A stretch of 33,557 nt of DNA from Clostridiales bacterium Firm_04 (GTDB lineage: Bacteria > Bacillota > Clostridia > Oscillospirales > Ruminococcaceae), in contig LVAJ01000050.1 of the NCBI GenBank assembly GCA_001603005.1, forward strand, positions 1 to 33,557, given 5' to 3'. The translations under genes were made by a program, and so were the position numbers. Of this stretch, positions 15,430-22,966 are shown piece after piece (position 1 is the stretch's first letter; each line of letters starts with the position of its first letter). The notes under the pieces were generated by a model, which saw only the letters and a list, made by a program, of their open reading frames with translations, made no database searches and had not been told where the DNA came from.

Positions 15430-15933
15430 TCAGAACCGGATCTGATACGGAAATCCGACCGCTGCCACATATTCCGGCAGAACAGTCTCGACAGGGAACT
15501 GCCGCTGCTCCAGCTTGCCGTCCTTTGTCCGGACGAGCGCGCAGAGCTGCCCGAGCGTGATCTGCTCGTCCCTGCAAAACGCTGCAAAGCTCGTGCAGAA
15601 CGCCTCGAACAGGTCGCTTTTCTGCTGCCGCAGCGTAACAGTCTCATGCCACTGCGCCGTCCAGAAGCTCTGTTTGCGCACCGTTTCCAGCAGCGGCACA
15701 TCGAAATGCTGCTCCTCGATGCGGCAGAACCCGCTGACAACCGAACAGTCGCCCTCCTGCGCGAATCTGCCGGACTGTGCGTCCAGCCGCGCATAGCTTT
15801 TCATCATGCTGACATAGGTCTGCGCGATCTCCCGCCCCTGCTGAAAATGAATGCTTTGCAGGTCGATCTGCTTGGCGGTGTGGGACTTTGCATCCTGCCG
15901 CAGTGTTTCTGTCAGCGCAAGCTGTATCTCCAT
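15430..15933 (-). CDS. uncharacterised protein, tandem paralogue 1
   Basis: 167 residues, not recognised. It aligns by eye with the next gene upstream: both have a VVSGF/VISGF strand followed by an acidic turn, the word EQITL in the second half, and the identical ending GFPYQI plus R/E and F. It is soluble, with no signal peptide. The start at 15933 follows AAAGGAG by 8 nt. It is in one operon with its paralogue and the activase-related gene. Confidence 0.75.
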   Translation of the reverse strand: MEIQLALTETLRQDAKSHTAKQIDLQSIHFQQGREIAQTYVSMMKSYARLDAQSGRFAQEGDCSVVSGFCRIEEQHFDVPLLETVRKQSFWTAQWHETVTLRQQKSDLFEAFCTSFAAFCRDEQITLGQLCALVRTKDGKLEQRQFPVETVLPEYVAAVGFPYQIRF

Positions 15934-15953
15934 ACCGGCATCTCCTTTCGGCG

Positions 15954-16445
15954 TCAGAACTCGATCTGATACGGAAAGCCGAACGCCTGTATCTTTTCCT
16001 TTTTCGGCTTTTGCAGCGTCATCGGCAGCGTGTGATAGAAGGTTTTCCCCTCCTTGTCCACGATCTGCGCCTGAAACGGATGCAGCGTGATCTGCTCCTC
16101 GATGCAGAGCTGCCTGAGTGCCGAAAGGAACACCTCGAACAGCTCATTTTCCGGATTCAGCTCGATGAGCTTCTGCTTGCCGTGCATGAAGCGCTTTTTC
16201 TTTTCGGTATGCAGGATCGGCTGCTCGAAATCCGTTTCGCTGATCGTAATGAATCCGCTGATGACCGCTTTCTGCTCGACGCGTTCATAGTTTCCGCTGC
16301 GGGCTGCAATGCGGGCATTTTCCTCGATCTGATCCACATACTTCGCCGCAATATTCCGCGCCTGATGATAGCGTCTGCTGCGGAAATCGGTCTCCATGTC
16401 GCCGTGGATCCGCACCTCTGCTTTCAGCTGCTCTATGAATTTCAT
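15954..16445 (-). CDS. uncharacterised protein, tandem paralogue 2
   Basis: 163 residues, not recognised; paralogue of the 15430-15933 product. Shared marks are RSGNYERVEQKAVISGF versus QSGRFAQEGDCSVVSGF, EQITL and GFPYQIEF. It is more basic in the middle (KKKRFMHGKQK). The ATG at 16445 is preferred over one at 16454 because the AAAGG ribosome site touches the earlier ATG. It is the first gene of the operon, with a consensus-like promoter at 16562-16534. Confidence 0.75.
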   Translation of the reverse strand: MKFIEQLKAEVRIHGDMETDFRSRRYHQARNIAAKYVDQIEENARIAARSGNYERVEQKAVISGFITISETDFEQPILHTEKKKRFMHGKQKLIELNPENELFEVFLSALRQLCIEEQITLHPFQAQIVDKEGKTFYHTLPMTLQKPKKEKIQAFGFPYQIEF

Positions 16446-16533
16446 TTGTATCATCCTTTTTCGCTGTTGGCTTTTCTTTTGCTTTGTTCTCTGTTTTCGC
16501 CTGCCGCCTTCCGCAGCAGCGCATATATACTTT

Positions 16534-16562
16534 ATTATAACACATTATCCGCAGGATTTCAA
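16534..16562 (-). promoter_or_regulatory. promoter of the four-gene minus-strand operon
   Basis: TTGAAA (16562-16557), 17 bp, TATAAT (16539-16534), reading on the minus strand. Confidence 0.85.
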
Positions 16563-16633
16563 CCCTCACATGAAAATGAAAGCGGACTATTTCGCCCATG
16601 ATGCGAAACATGAAAATTCTGCATTCTCTCCCA

Positions 16634-16662
16634 TTGCACTTTTCAGTAGAATATGCTATAAT
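16634..16662 (+). promoter_or_regulatory. promoter of trmB
   Basis: TTGCAC (16634-16639), 17 bp, TATAAT (16657-16662); divergent from the neighbouring operon promoter. Confidence 0.85.
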
Positions 16663-16698
16663 AGAAATATCTATATCTCAAAGCAAGGACTGTGAATT

Positions 16699-17544
16699 AT
16701 GAGAATCCGATTCAAAAAATGGGCAAGACCGGAGCTTGCCGCCTCACCGTTCTGCATGGACGATGCCTTTGCACTCGCCGGAAACTGGCGCGCGCAGTTC
16801 GCAAAGCCGGAGCAGCCGTTCTATGTCGAGCTCGGCTGCGGAAAAGGCGGCTGGGTATCGCAGGCGGCAGTGCTGCATCCCGAATGCAATTATCTCGCGC
16901 TGGACATCAAAAGCGAAATGCTCGGCATGGCAAAGCGCAAAACCGAAAAAGCCTTCGCCGAAGCCGGCAGAGAACCCGATAATATCCGGCTGTCCATTCT
17001 CAATATCGAGCGCTTTTCCGAGGTGCTCACCCCCGCCGACGCCGCGGACCGCATCTATATCAACTTCTGCAATCCGTGGCCGAAGGAAGGGCACAAAAAG
17101 CGCCGCCTGACGCATCCCCGCCAGCTCCGGCAGTATGCCGCCGTGCTCCGCGGAGAGCTGCATTTCAAGACCGATGACCGCGATCTCTTTGAGGAGTCGC
17201 TGGAATATTTCACCGGATCCGGCTGGGAGATCCTGTATCAGACCTTCGATCTGCATGCCGATGAGCCCGCCGACAACATCCGCACCGAGCATGAGAACAT
17301 GTTCACGGAAATGGGCAAAAAGATCAACTTCCTGATCGCAAAGCCCCCTGCGGATGCCTTCGGAAAGCCCGTGCCCAATCTTCATGCGCCGGAGACCGTC
17401 AAGCTGCTCCGCGCGCTCGAAAAGCAGCACGGCATCGGCATTCTCACCGACGAGGAATTTGAACGTCAGAAGCAGTTCATTCTGAACAATGCACAGGCAC
17501 AGGAGGCAGCGCATGAAGAAGGAATGGAAGTGGAGGAAACCTGA
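16699..17544 (+). CDS. trmB: tRNA (guanine-46-N7) methyltransferase with SHOCT-like tail
   Basis: 281 residues, longer than the usual 210-240. The SAM-binding loop is ELGCGKG (residues 44-50), and the family signature is NPWPKEGHKKRRLT (from Asn125). It methylates N7 of G46 in the variable loop of tRNA using S-adenosylmethionine. After the methyltransferase fold the C-terminus (about 233-264) reads LLRALEKQHGIGILTDEEFE, a good match to the short SHOCT motif, a small oligomerisation or binding element. The ATG at 16699 follows AAGGA. It overlaps the next small gene by 32 bp. Confidence 0.92.
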   Translation: MRIRFKKWARPELAASPFCMDDAFALAGNWRAQFAKPEQPFYVELGCGKGGWVSQAAVLHPECNYLALDIKSEMLGMAKRKTEKAFAEAGREPDNIRLSILNIERFSEVLTPADAADRIYINFCNPWPKEGHKKRRLTHPRQLRQYAAVLRGELHFKTDDRDLFEESLEYFTGSGWEILYQTFDLHADEPADNIRTEHENMFTEMGKKINFLIAKPPADAFGKPVPNLHAPETVKLLRALEKQHGIGILTDEEFERQKQFILNNAQAQEAAHEEGMEVEET

Positions 17545-17776
17545 CGGCAGCGCTTTTTTCAGCGCAGGCGTATTTCAGGAGGACGCCGTCGGTGCGGAAA
17601 AACCGAGCGACGCGATCCCGCTGCAGGAGGGCGCAAGACTGCTCTTTTCCAAGGGCATCGACCGCATCTGGCTCTTTGCGCTGACAGCGGGCGTGCTCCG
17701 TCTGCTGACGCACCGCAGACGCAATCGGCGCAGAAAGCTGAAACGCAGGATCGCCGGAATCCGCCGGCTGTTCTGA
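17513..17776 (+). CDS. small basic protein of unknown function
   Basis: 87 residues, not recognised. The middle holds a moderately hydrophobic stretch (IDRIWLFALTAGVLRLL, about 49-65) and the C-terminus is very rich in arginine and lysine (HRRRNRRRKLKRRIAGIRR). The ATG at 17513 is 6 nt after AGGAGG, inside the end of trmB, so the two are probably translated together. It may associate with membrane or nucleic acid. Confidence 0.65.
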   Translation: MKKEWKWRKPDGSAFFSAGVFQEDAVGAEKPSDAIPLQEGARLLFSKGIDRIWLFALTAGVLRLLTHRRRNRRRKLKRRIAGIRRLF

Positions 17777-17858
17777 TCGTTCCGCACGGATACTGCAAAC
17801 GAGAATCGTCCTGACGGCTGAAAACGAATCCGGCAGGATCAAATAAGAGGAAATACGC

Positions 17859-18470
17859 ATGATTTTATCTGACAGAACCATATCAGAGATGCTGAAACGC
17901 AAAACGCTGGTCATTGAGCCTGCGGAAGCCGGTCAGATCCAGCCCGCAAGCGTGGATATCCGGCTCGGAAACACATTCAGCGTGGTTGACGATACCCCGT
18001 CCGGCATCATCACCATGAACAGTCAGATCGCGTATAAAACGATCACCGCTGACAGATATCTGCTCCTGCCGGGGCAGTTTGTGCTTGCGACCACAATGGA
18101 ATATATTGAACTGCCGGATGATCTGACCGCATTTGTCGAGGGCAGAAGCTCCCTCGGACGAATGGGGCTGTTTATCCAAAACGCAGGCTGGGTTGATCCG
18201 GGCTTTCACGGAGAGATCACGCTGGAACTGTTCAATGCAAACCGCTGCGCGATCGAACTGCAAAGCGGGCGGAGAGTCGGGCAGCTCGTGTTCGCAAAAA
18301 TGGATGCCGCTGCACAGAACCCATACCGCGGAAAATATCAGGGACAGAAAGGCGCAACCGGTTCCAGAGTATTTCTGGATGCGGACGCAATGAAAGCGCA
18401 GGAAGCGCAGAAAGCTGAACCGTATCGGAATATGCGAAAAAACAACAATATCGTGCAAGGAGAAAAATGA
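17859..18470 (+). CDS. dcd: dCTP deaminase
   Basis: 203 residues, family-typical length. It deaminates dCTP to dUTP (or to dUMP if bifunctional), supplying thymidylate synthesis. The signature EGRSSLGRMGLFIQNAGWVD is followed by PGFHGEITLE, where Glu119 fits the catalytic acid. The N-terminal MILSDRTISEML is typical. The ribosome site is AAGAGGAAA. The stop overlaps the next start as ATGA. A double ThyX-like protein is encoded elsewhere in the window (25544-26923), so the dTMP route may be represented twice. The bifunctional and plain forms cannot be separated here. Confidence 0.93.
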   Translation: MILSDRTISEMLKRKTLVIEPAEAGQIQPASVDIRLGNTFSVVDDTPSGIITMNSQIAYKTITADRYLLLPGQFVLATTMEYIELPDDLTAFVEGRSSLGRMGLFIQNAGWVDPGFHGEITLELFNANRCAIELQSGRRVGQLVFAKMDAAAQNPYRGKYQGQKGATGSRVFLDADAMKAQEAQKAEPYRNMRKNNNIVQGEK

Positions 18471-18967
18471 TGAATCTGAACGATTTCAAGCGCGGTGATA
18501 CCCGCTATACGGATTATGTTGCGGACTATGCACTGCACGGACAGAAGCTCGCCCTCGATGTCTCCTTTGAGGAAAAGGTCGGCAAGGGCGAGAATACGCT
18601 TGCGGATGCACTGCCCGCGATCAACAGCAAGCTTGCGTTCATCGAGGAACATTATGCTGCAGTCACGCAGGCTGCTGTCGATGACGCACATCTGGACGAG
18701 CTTGCAGAGGACTGGCTCTCGGAGCTGCTGGAAAACGAGGACGATGAGACCGTCACGCTGGAGGACGACAAGGTCGTTCCGGTCAAGGTGACGCCGGAAA
18801 GCTTTCTGGCAAGCCTCTTTCCCGTGGCACTCGGTCTGGAGTTCAACGAAAGCACCGACTGCTGTGCGGCATATCTCGAACTGTGCTGTGATCCGGACTA
18901 TTTTGACGGACACCGCGTCCATATCGAAGTCAACGAGGAAAACGAGATCAGCTGCGACGGCATCTGA
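18467..18967 (+). CDS. acidic soluble protein of unknown function
   Basis: 166 residues, strongly acidic (ELLENEDDETVTLEDD in the middle), no signal peptide. It has alternating short strands and helices like several small uncharacterised or immunity-type families, but I do not recognise it. The ATG overlaps the dcd stop and follows AAGGAG. It sits between dcd and pyrC; no functional link is clear. Confidence 0.75.
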   Translation: MMNLNDFKRGDTRYTDYVADYALHGQKLALDVSFEEKVGKGENTLADALPAINSKLAFIEEHYAAVTQAAVDDAHLDELAEDWLSELLENEDDETVTLEDDKVVPVKVTPESFLASLFPVALGLEFNESTDCCAAYLELCCDPDYFDGHRVHIEVNEENEISCDGI

Positions 18968-19013
18968 CCGCATTTCTGCGTTATATTCTAATCTATAAAG
19001 GAGGCTGGTTTCT

Positions 19014-20282
19014 TTGGAGACCGTACTCATCCGCAATGTCCGCGCGGCTGACAGCCTGCGGGACGCAGTCTGCGATATTCTCCTGAAAGACGGCAGAATC
19101 GCCGCGATCGGGGAACATATCGCAGCAGAGACAGACCGCGTGATCGACGGCACGGGGCTCGCTGCCCTGCCCGGACTGTTCGATATGCATGTGCATTTCC
19201 GTGATCCCGGTCAGACGCATAAGGAAGATGTGTATACCGGTACGGCGGCAGCGCTGGCAGGCGGCGTCACGGGCGTGCTCTGCATGCCGAACACGACTCC
19301 GCCAATGGACAATCCCGCGCAGGTACGTGAATTTCTCGCAAGAGCAAAAACGACCGGCGTCGATGTTCACCAGACCGGTACGCTGACCGTCGGGCTGAAA
19401 GGCGAGCAGCTCGCCGACTATGAAGCGCTCAGGGAAGCCGGCGTCACAGCGCTGTCCGATGACGGCAGACCTGTCCCGACCGCGGAGATGATGAAAGCCG
19501 CGCTCGCAAAGGCAAAGGCAGCCGGTCTGCCCGTTGTGTCGCACTGCGAGGATCTCGCGATCATCAACGGCGGCATCATCAACAAGGGCGCTGTCTCCGA
19601 AGCACTCGGCGTCAAGGGCATGGACCGCCGCTCCGAGGATTCGATCACGGAGCGCGACCTGCAAATGGCGCTCGAAACCGGCGCGCAGCTGCATATCTGC
19701 CATGTCTCCACCCGCGGCAGCACCGATGCCGTCCGCAGAGCAAAGGCAGCCGGCGGCAATGTCTCCTGCGAGACCGCGCCGCACTATTTCCTGCTGACCG
19801 ATGAGCTGCTGCTGAAGCGCGATGCCGATTACCGCATGAACCCGCCGCTTCGTACACCGGATGACGTCGAAGCGATCAAAGAGGGCATCCTCGACGGCAC
19901 GATCGACTGCATCATCACCGATCATGCGCCGCATACCGCCGAGGAAAAAGCCGATTTTGAAAAGGCGCCGAACGGCGTCGTCGGGCTCGAAACCTCGCTT
20001 GCCGCGACACTGACCGCGTTCTATCACACCGGACTGCTCACTTTGCAGGATATCGTCCGGCTGATGAGCGATAATCCGCGCCGGCTGCTGCATCTTCCGG
20101 AGCGGACGCTCTCCGAGGGCGCGCCCGCTGACCTGATCCTCGTCGATCTCGACCGGAAATGGACAGTCGATCCCGCAAAACTGCATTCCAGATCGCATAA
20201 TACCGTGTTCAAGGGCATGACCTTCACCGGAAAAGTCTGCATGACGATCACCGGCGGCATTGTGCGCTATGAAGCAGAATAA
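19014..20282 (+). CDS. pyrC: dihydroorotase (type I)
   Basis: 422 residues. It forms dihydroorotate from carbamoyl-aspartate in pyrimidine synthesis. Metal ligands are visible in DMHVHFRDPG (His59, His61), SHCED, CHVSTRGS and DHAPH (Asp303 to His307), and PGLFDMHVH is typical of the class. The start is an unusual TTG at 19014, supported by AAAGGAGG at 18998-19005 with about 8-bp spacing; no ATG fits. Other pyr genes are not in the window. It lies in a run of plus-strand genes after dcd. Confidence 0.94.
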   Translation: METVLIRNVRAADSLRDAVCDILLKDGRIAAIGEHIAAETDRVIDGTGLAALPGLFDMHVHFRDPGQTHKEDVYTGTAAALAGGVTGVLCMPNTTPPMDNPAQVREFLARAKTTGVDVHQTGTLTVGLKGEQLADYEALREAGVTALSDDGRPVPTAEMMKAALAKAKAAGLPVVSHCEDLAIINGGIINKGAVSEALGVKGMDRRSEDSITERDLQMALETGAQLHICHVSTRGSTDAVRRAKAAGGNVSCETAPHYFLLTDELLLKRDADYRMNPPLRTPDDVEAIKEGILDGTIDCIITDHAPHTAEEKADFEKAPNGVVGLETSLAATLTAFYHTGLLTLQDIVRLMSDNPRRLLHLPERTLSEGAPADLILVDLDRKWTVDPAKLHSRSHNTVFKGMTFTGKVCMTITGGIVRYEAE

Positions 20283-20318
20283 CCCCGAAACCGATTTTGA
20301 TACGAAAGGATGAGTCTT

Positions 20319-20528
20319 ATGCCGATCAGTAAACCTGCGTTCCCGCCGCTGTTCCCGCCCCCGCCGCGCCGCAGACGCAAGCGGAGACAAAGCCCGACAG
20401 AAAAGCTGAAACGGTAATTCGCAAAGGTCACGGGCATCCCGACGACCTCTGCCGGACGCAAACGGAAGGCGGAGCGCCTTGTCTGCGATTTCCTGATCGA
20501 CAAGCTCGACCGGTTCGATAAAAAATAA
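20319..20528 (+). pseudogene. small basic gene interrupted by an in-frame TAA
   Basis: An ATG at 20319 preceded by AAAGGATG opens a frame of 32 codons (MPISKPAFPPLFPPPPRRRR and on to KLKR), stopped by TAA at 20415-20417. The same frame continues for 36 more sense codons (FAKVTGIPTTSAGRKRKAER to DRFDKK) to a second TAA at 20526-20528. The second part looks like real protein, with balanced charges and an amphipathic end. The simplest reading is a CAA-to-TAA change in a 69-codon gene, hence a recent pseudogene; read-through or a sequencing error are alternatives. The family is not recognised. Confidence 0.5.
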
Positions 20529-20583
20529 CCCGCGGAATGATCCGCAGGCATTTCAAATGCATATACAAAAGGAGCGATTAGCA

Positions 20584-21060
20584 ATGAAAGAGCTGTTACA
20601 GCTTTTGAAGCAGAATGCACGACTTTCCAACGCAGAACTTGCCGCTATGCTCGGCAGAGATGAAGCGACCGTTGCACGGCAGATCACCGAGCTGGAAGAA
20701 ACCGGCGTTATCCGCGGTTACAGCGTCATCGTAGACGAGGAGCTTGCGGATAAGGACGAGGTCTCTGCCTACATTGAACTGAAAGTCACCCCGCAGCCCG
20801 ACTGCGGCTTTGATGAGCTTGCACGGATGATCTCCACGTTTGAATCCGTCGAATCCGTGACGCTGATGTCCGGCGGCTATGACCTCGGCATCACGATCAC
20901 CGGCACCGGACTGCGTGATATCGCAAGCTTTGTCGCACAGCGCCTTGCGACGCTCAACGGCGTCCTCTCGACCAGAACGCACTTCGTGCTCAAACGCTAC
21001 AAGGAGAAAGGCATCCTCATTCAGGATGAGATCAGCGATGAAAGAGGTGTTTACCTGTGA
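20584..21060 (+). CDS. Lrp/AsnC-family transcription regulator
   Basis: 158 residues. An N-terminal winged helix-turn-helix (about 2-45, LLKQNARLSNAELAAMLGRD) is followed by a C-terminal ligand-sensing RAM-type domain (about 60-140, GGYDLGITITG). Such proteins sense amino acids. The ATG at 20584 follows AAAAGGAG by 9 nt. Its stop overlaps the GTG start of the aminotransferase gene by 4 bp, a pairing that suggests the regulator controls that operon in response to an amino acid. Confidence 0.92.
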   Translation: MKELLQLLKQNARLSNAELAAMLGRDEATVARQITELEETGVIRGYSVIVDEELADKDEVSAYIELKVTPQPDCGFDELARMISTFESVESVTLMSGGYDLGITITGTGLRDIASFVAQRLATLNGVLSTRTHFVLKRYKEKGILIQDEISDERGVYL

Positions 21061-22226
21061 ACTATGAACAGCTGATGTCCCAGCGTGCACAGGCAATCGC
21101 ACCCTCTCCGATCCGCCGCTTCTTCGATATGGCGGAGAGCATGCAGGGCGTCATCTCGCTGGGCGTCGGTGAGCCGGATTTCCGGACACCGTGGACGATC
21201 CGCTCCGCTGCGATCTCAACACTGGAACGGCAGGCGATTTTTTACGGCGCCAATTCCGGACTGCTGGAGCTGCGGCAGGAGATCGCCCGTTTCATGGAGC
21301 GAAAATATAAACTCACATATTGCGCGGAAAATGAGATGCTCGTCACGATCGGCGGCTCGGAAGCAGTCGATCTGACCTTCCGCACGCTCATCAATCCCGG
21401 CGACGAGGTGCTCATCACAGAGCCGTGCTTTGTCTGCTATGCGCCGCTTGTTTCTATGGCAGACGGCGTGCCGGTCTCGCTGCCGACCAAAGAGGAAAAC
21501 GAGTTCCGCCTGACCGCAGAGGAGCTGAAAGCCAAGATCACCCCGAAAACGAAGCTGCTGATGCTCTCCTACCCGAACAATCCGACCGGCGCGATCATGC
21601 GGCGCGAGGACTATGAGGCGATCGCAGAGGTGCTGCGCGGCACGGACATTTTCGTGCTCTCCGACGAGATCTACTCCGAGATGACCTACGGCACAAAGCA
21701 TGTTTCGATCGCGGAGCTCGACGGCATGCGCGAGCGCACGGTCGTGGTCAACGGCTTCTCCAAGACCTTTGCAATGACTGGCTGGCGGCTCGGCTGGATG
21801 TGCGCGCCGCCCGAGATCATCGCACAGGCGCGGAAGATCCACCAGTACGCGATCATGTGCGCCCCGATGGTCAGCCAGCGCGCGGCGATCGAAGCGCTCC
21901 GGCACTGCGACGCGGACTGCGCGCATATGATCGAGGAATATGACCACCGCCGCCGCTTCCTGCTGGAGCGGTTCGCGCAGATGGGACTCCCATGTTTCCC
22001 TGCGCAGGGCGCGTTCTATCTGTTCCCGAGCATCGAATCCAGCGGCATGTCCAGCGAGGATTTCTGCGAACAGCTCCTGAAAGAGGAGAAGGTCGCAGTC
22101 GTGCCCGGCTCCGCATTCGGCGAGAGCGGAAAGAACAATATCCGCATTTCCTATGCATATTCGCTCAAGCATCTCGCAGAGGCGGCAAACCGCATGGAGC
22201 GCTTCCTCGAACGGCACCGGAAGTGA
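21057..22226 (+). CDS. class I/II (fold-type I) PLP aminotransferase
   Basis: 389 residues. It belongs to the aspartate/aromatic aminotransferase group: YGANSGLLELRQEIA near the N-terminus, PNNPTGA, and the PLP lysine Lys236 in NGFSKTFAMTGWRLGW, with an Arg near the C-terminus (NNIRISYA). The start is GTG at 21057, overlapping the regulator's TGA, with AAAGAGGTG upstream. The amino-acid substrate is not clear (aspartate, aromatic or acetyl-diaminopimelate type). A strong terminator follows at 22253. Confidence 0.9.
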   Translation: MNYEQLMSQRAQAIAPSPIRRFFDMAESMQGVISLGVGEPDFRTPWTIRSAAISTLERQAIFYGANSGLLELRQEIARFMERKYKLTYCAENEMLVTIGGSEAVDLTFRTLINPGDEVLITEPCFVCYAPLVSMADGVPVSLPTKEENEFRLTAEELKAKITPKTKLLMLSYPNNPTGAIMRREDYEAIAEVLRGTDIFVLSDEIYSEMTYGTKHVSIAELDGMRERTVVVNGFSKTFAMTGWRLGWMCAPPEIIAQARKIHQYAIMCAPMVSQRAAIEALRHCDADCAHMIEEYDHRRRFLLERFAQMGLPCFPAQGAFYLFPSIESSGMSSEDFCEQLLKEEKVAVVPGSAFGESGKNNIRISYAYSLKHLAEAANRMERFLERHRK

Positions 22227-22252
22227 ATGCGGTTCCCGAAACCCTACACAGC

Positions 22253-22285
22253 AGATCCCCCGAAGCTGATTCGGGGGATCTTTTT
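22253..22285 (+). terminator. rho-independent terminator after the aminotransferase
   Basis: 12-bp perfect stem AGATCCCCCGAA (22253-22264) / TTCGGGGGATCT (22270-22281), then TTTT. Confidence 0.93.
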
Positions 22286-22381
22286 AGAAACGTGTCAGAT
22301 TTTTCTGCTCCGGCTTGATTGTATTCATTGAAGGGATCTTCCGGCAAATCCCAGCATCAAATGAAAAAGGAGGCGCTCCAC

Positions 22382-22966
22382 ATGACAGATGAACAACTGC
22401 TGCAGCTGCTGCGCGATGAACCGGAACGCGGCTTTTCCGCTCTGGTTTTCACATACAGCGGCTATGTCAGCACAATTGCCAGAAGCAAACTCGGAGGCTG
22501 CGGAACAGAAGCGGATATTGAGGATGCTGTCAGCGATGTTTTCGTGCAGTTTTATCAATGGATGCAGGCACATCCGGACGCAGATCCGCAGATCCGCGCG
22601 CTGCTCGCGGTCATTGCAAAGCGGCACTGCATCAACCGGTATTACGCACTGACACGCCAGCCGATCATTGATTCCTTTGAACATCTGCTCACGGAACCGG
22701 CGGATCAGAGTACGGCTCCCGATGAATCCGTTCTGCTGATGCAGGCTGTTCTTTCGCTTGGAAAGCCGGACAGCGAAATCATCCTGCGGCGGTATTATTT
22801 CGGACAGTCCAGCAAAGAAATCGGAGATGCACTCGGCATCAAACCGAATACTGTTGACAAAAAAATCTCCCGCAGTCTGAAAAAGCTGCGGGAAAAACTG
22901 GACGGCATCGCGCCGGAACATGCAGAAAGGAGGATCCGATATGGATCATGTGCAGAATCTGTTTAA
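22382..22966 (+). CDS. ECF-type sigma-70 family factor
   Basis: 194 residues with region 2 (about 16-60, the VDALVFTYSGYV-like start and ADIEDAVSDVFVQFYQW) and region 4 (about 118-172, LGKPDSEIILRRYYFGQSSK then EIGDALGIKPNTVDKKISRS). The ATG at 22382 follows AAAAAGGAGG at 22365-22373. It overlaps the following membrane-protein gene by 26 bp. No clear AAC...CGT promoter was found upstream, unlike the other two ECF genes in the window. Confidence 0.9.
   Translation: MTDEQLLQLLRDEPERGFSALVFTYSGYVSTIARSKLGGCGTEADIEDAVSDVFVQFYQWMQAHPDADPQIRALLAVIAKRHCINRYYALTRQPIIDSFEHLLTEPADQSTAPDESVLLMQAVLSLGKPDSEIILRRYYFGQSSKEIGDALGIKPNTVDKKISRSLKKLREKLDGIAPEHAERRIRYGSCAESV

Noticed and set aside
17805..17850. 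Hairpin between the small basic gene and dcd as a terminator
   Set aside because: TCCTGACGG and CCGGCAGGA pair with one mismatch across a 12-nt loop and have no T-run, so it is too weak to claim.
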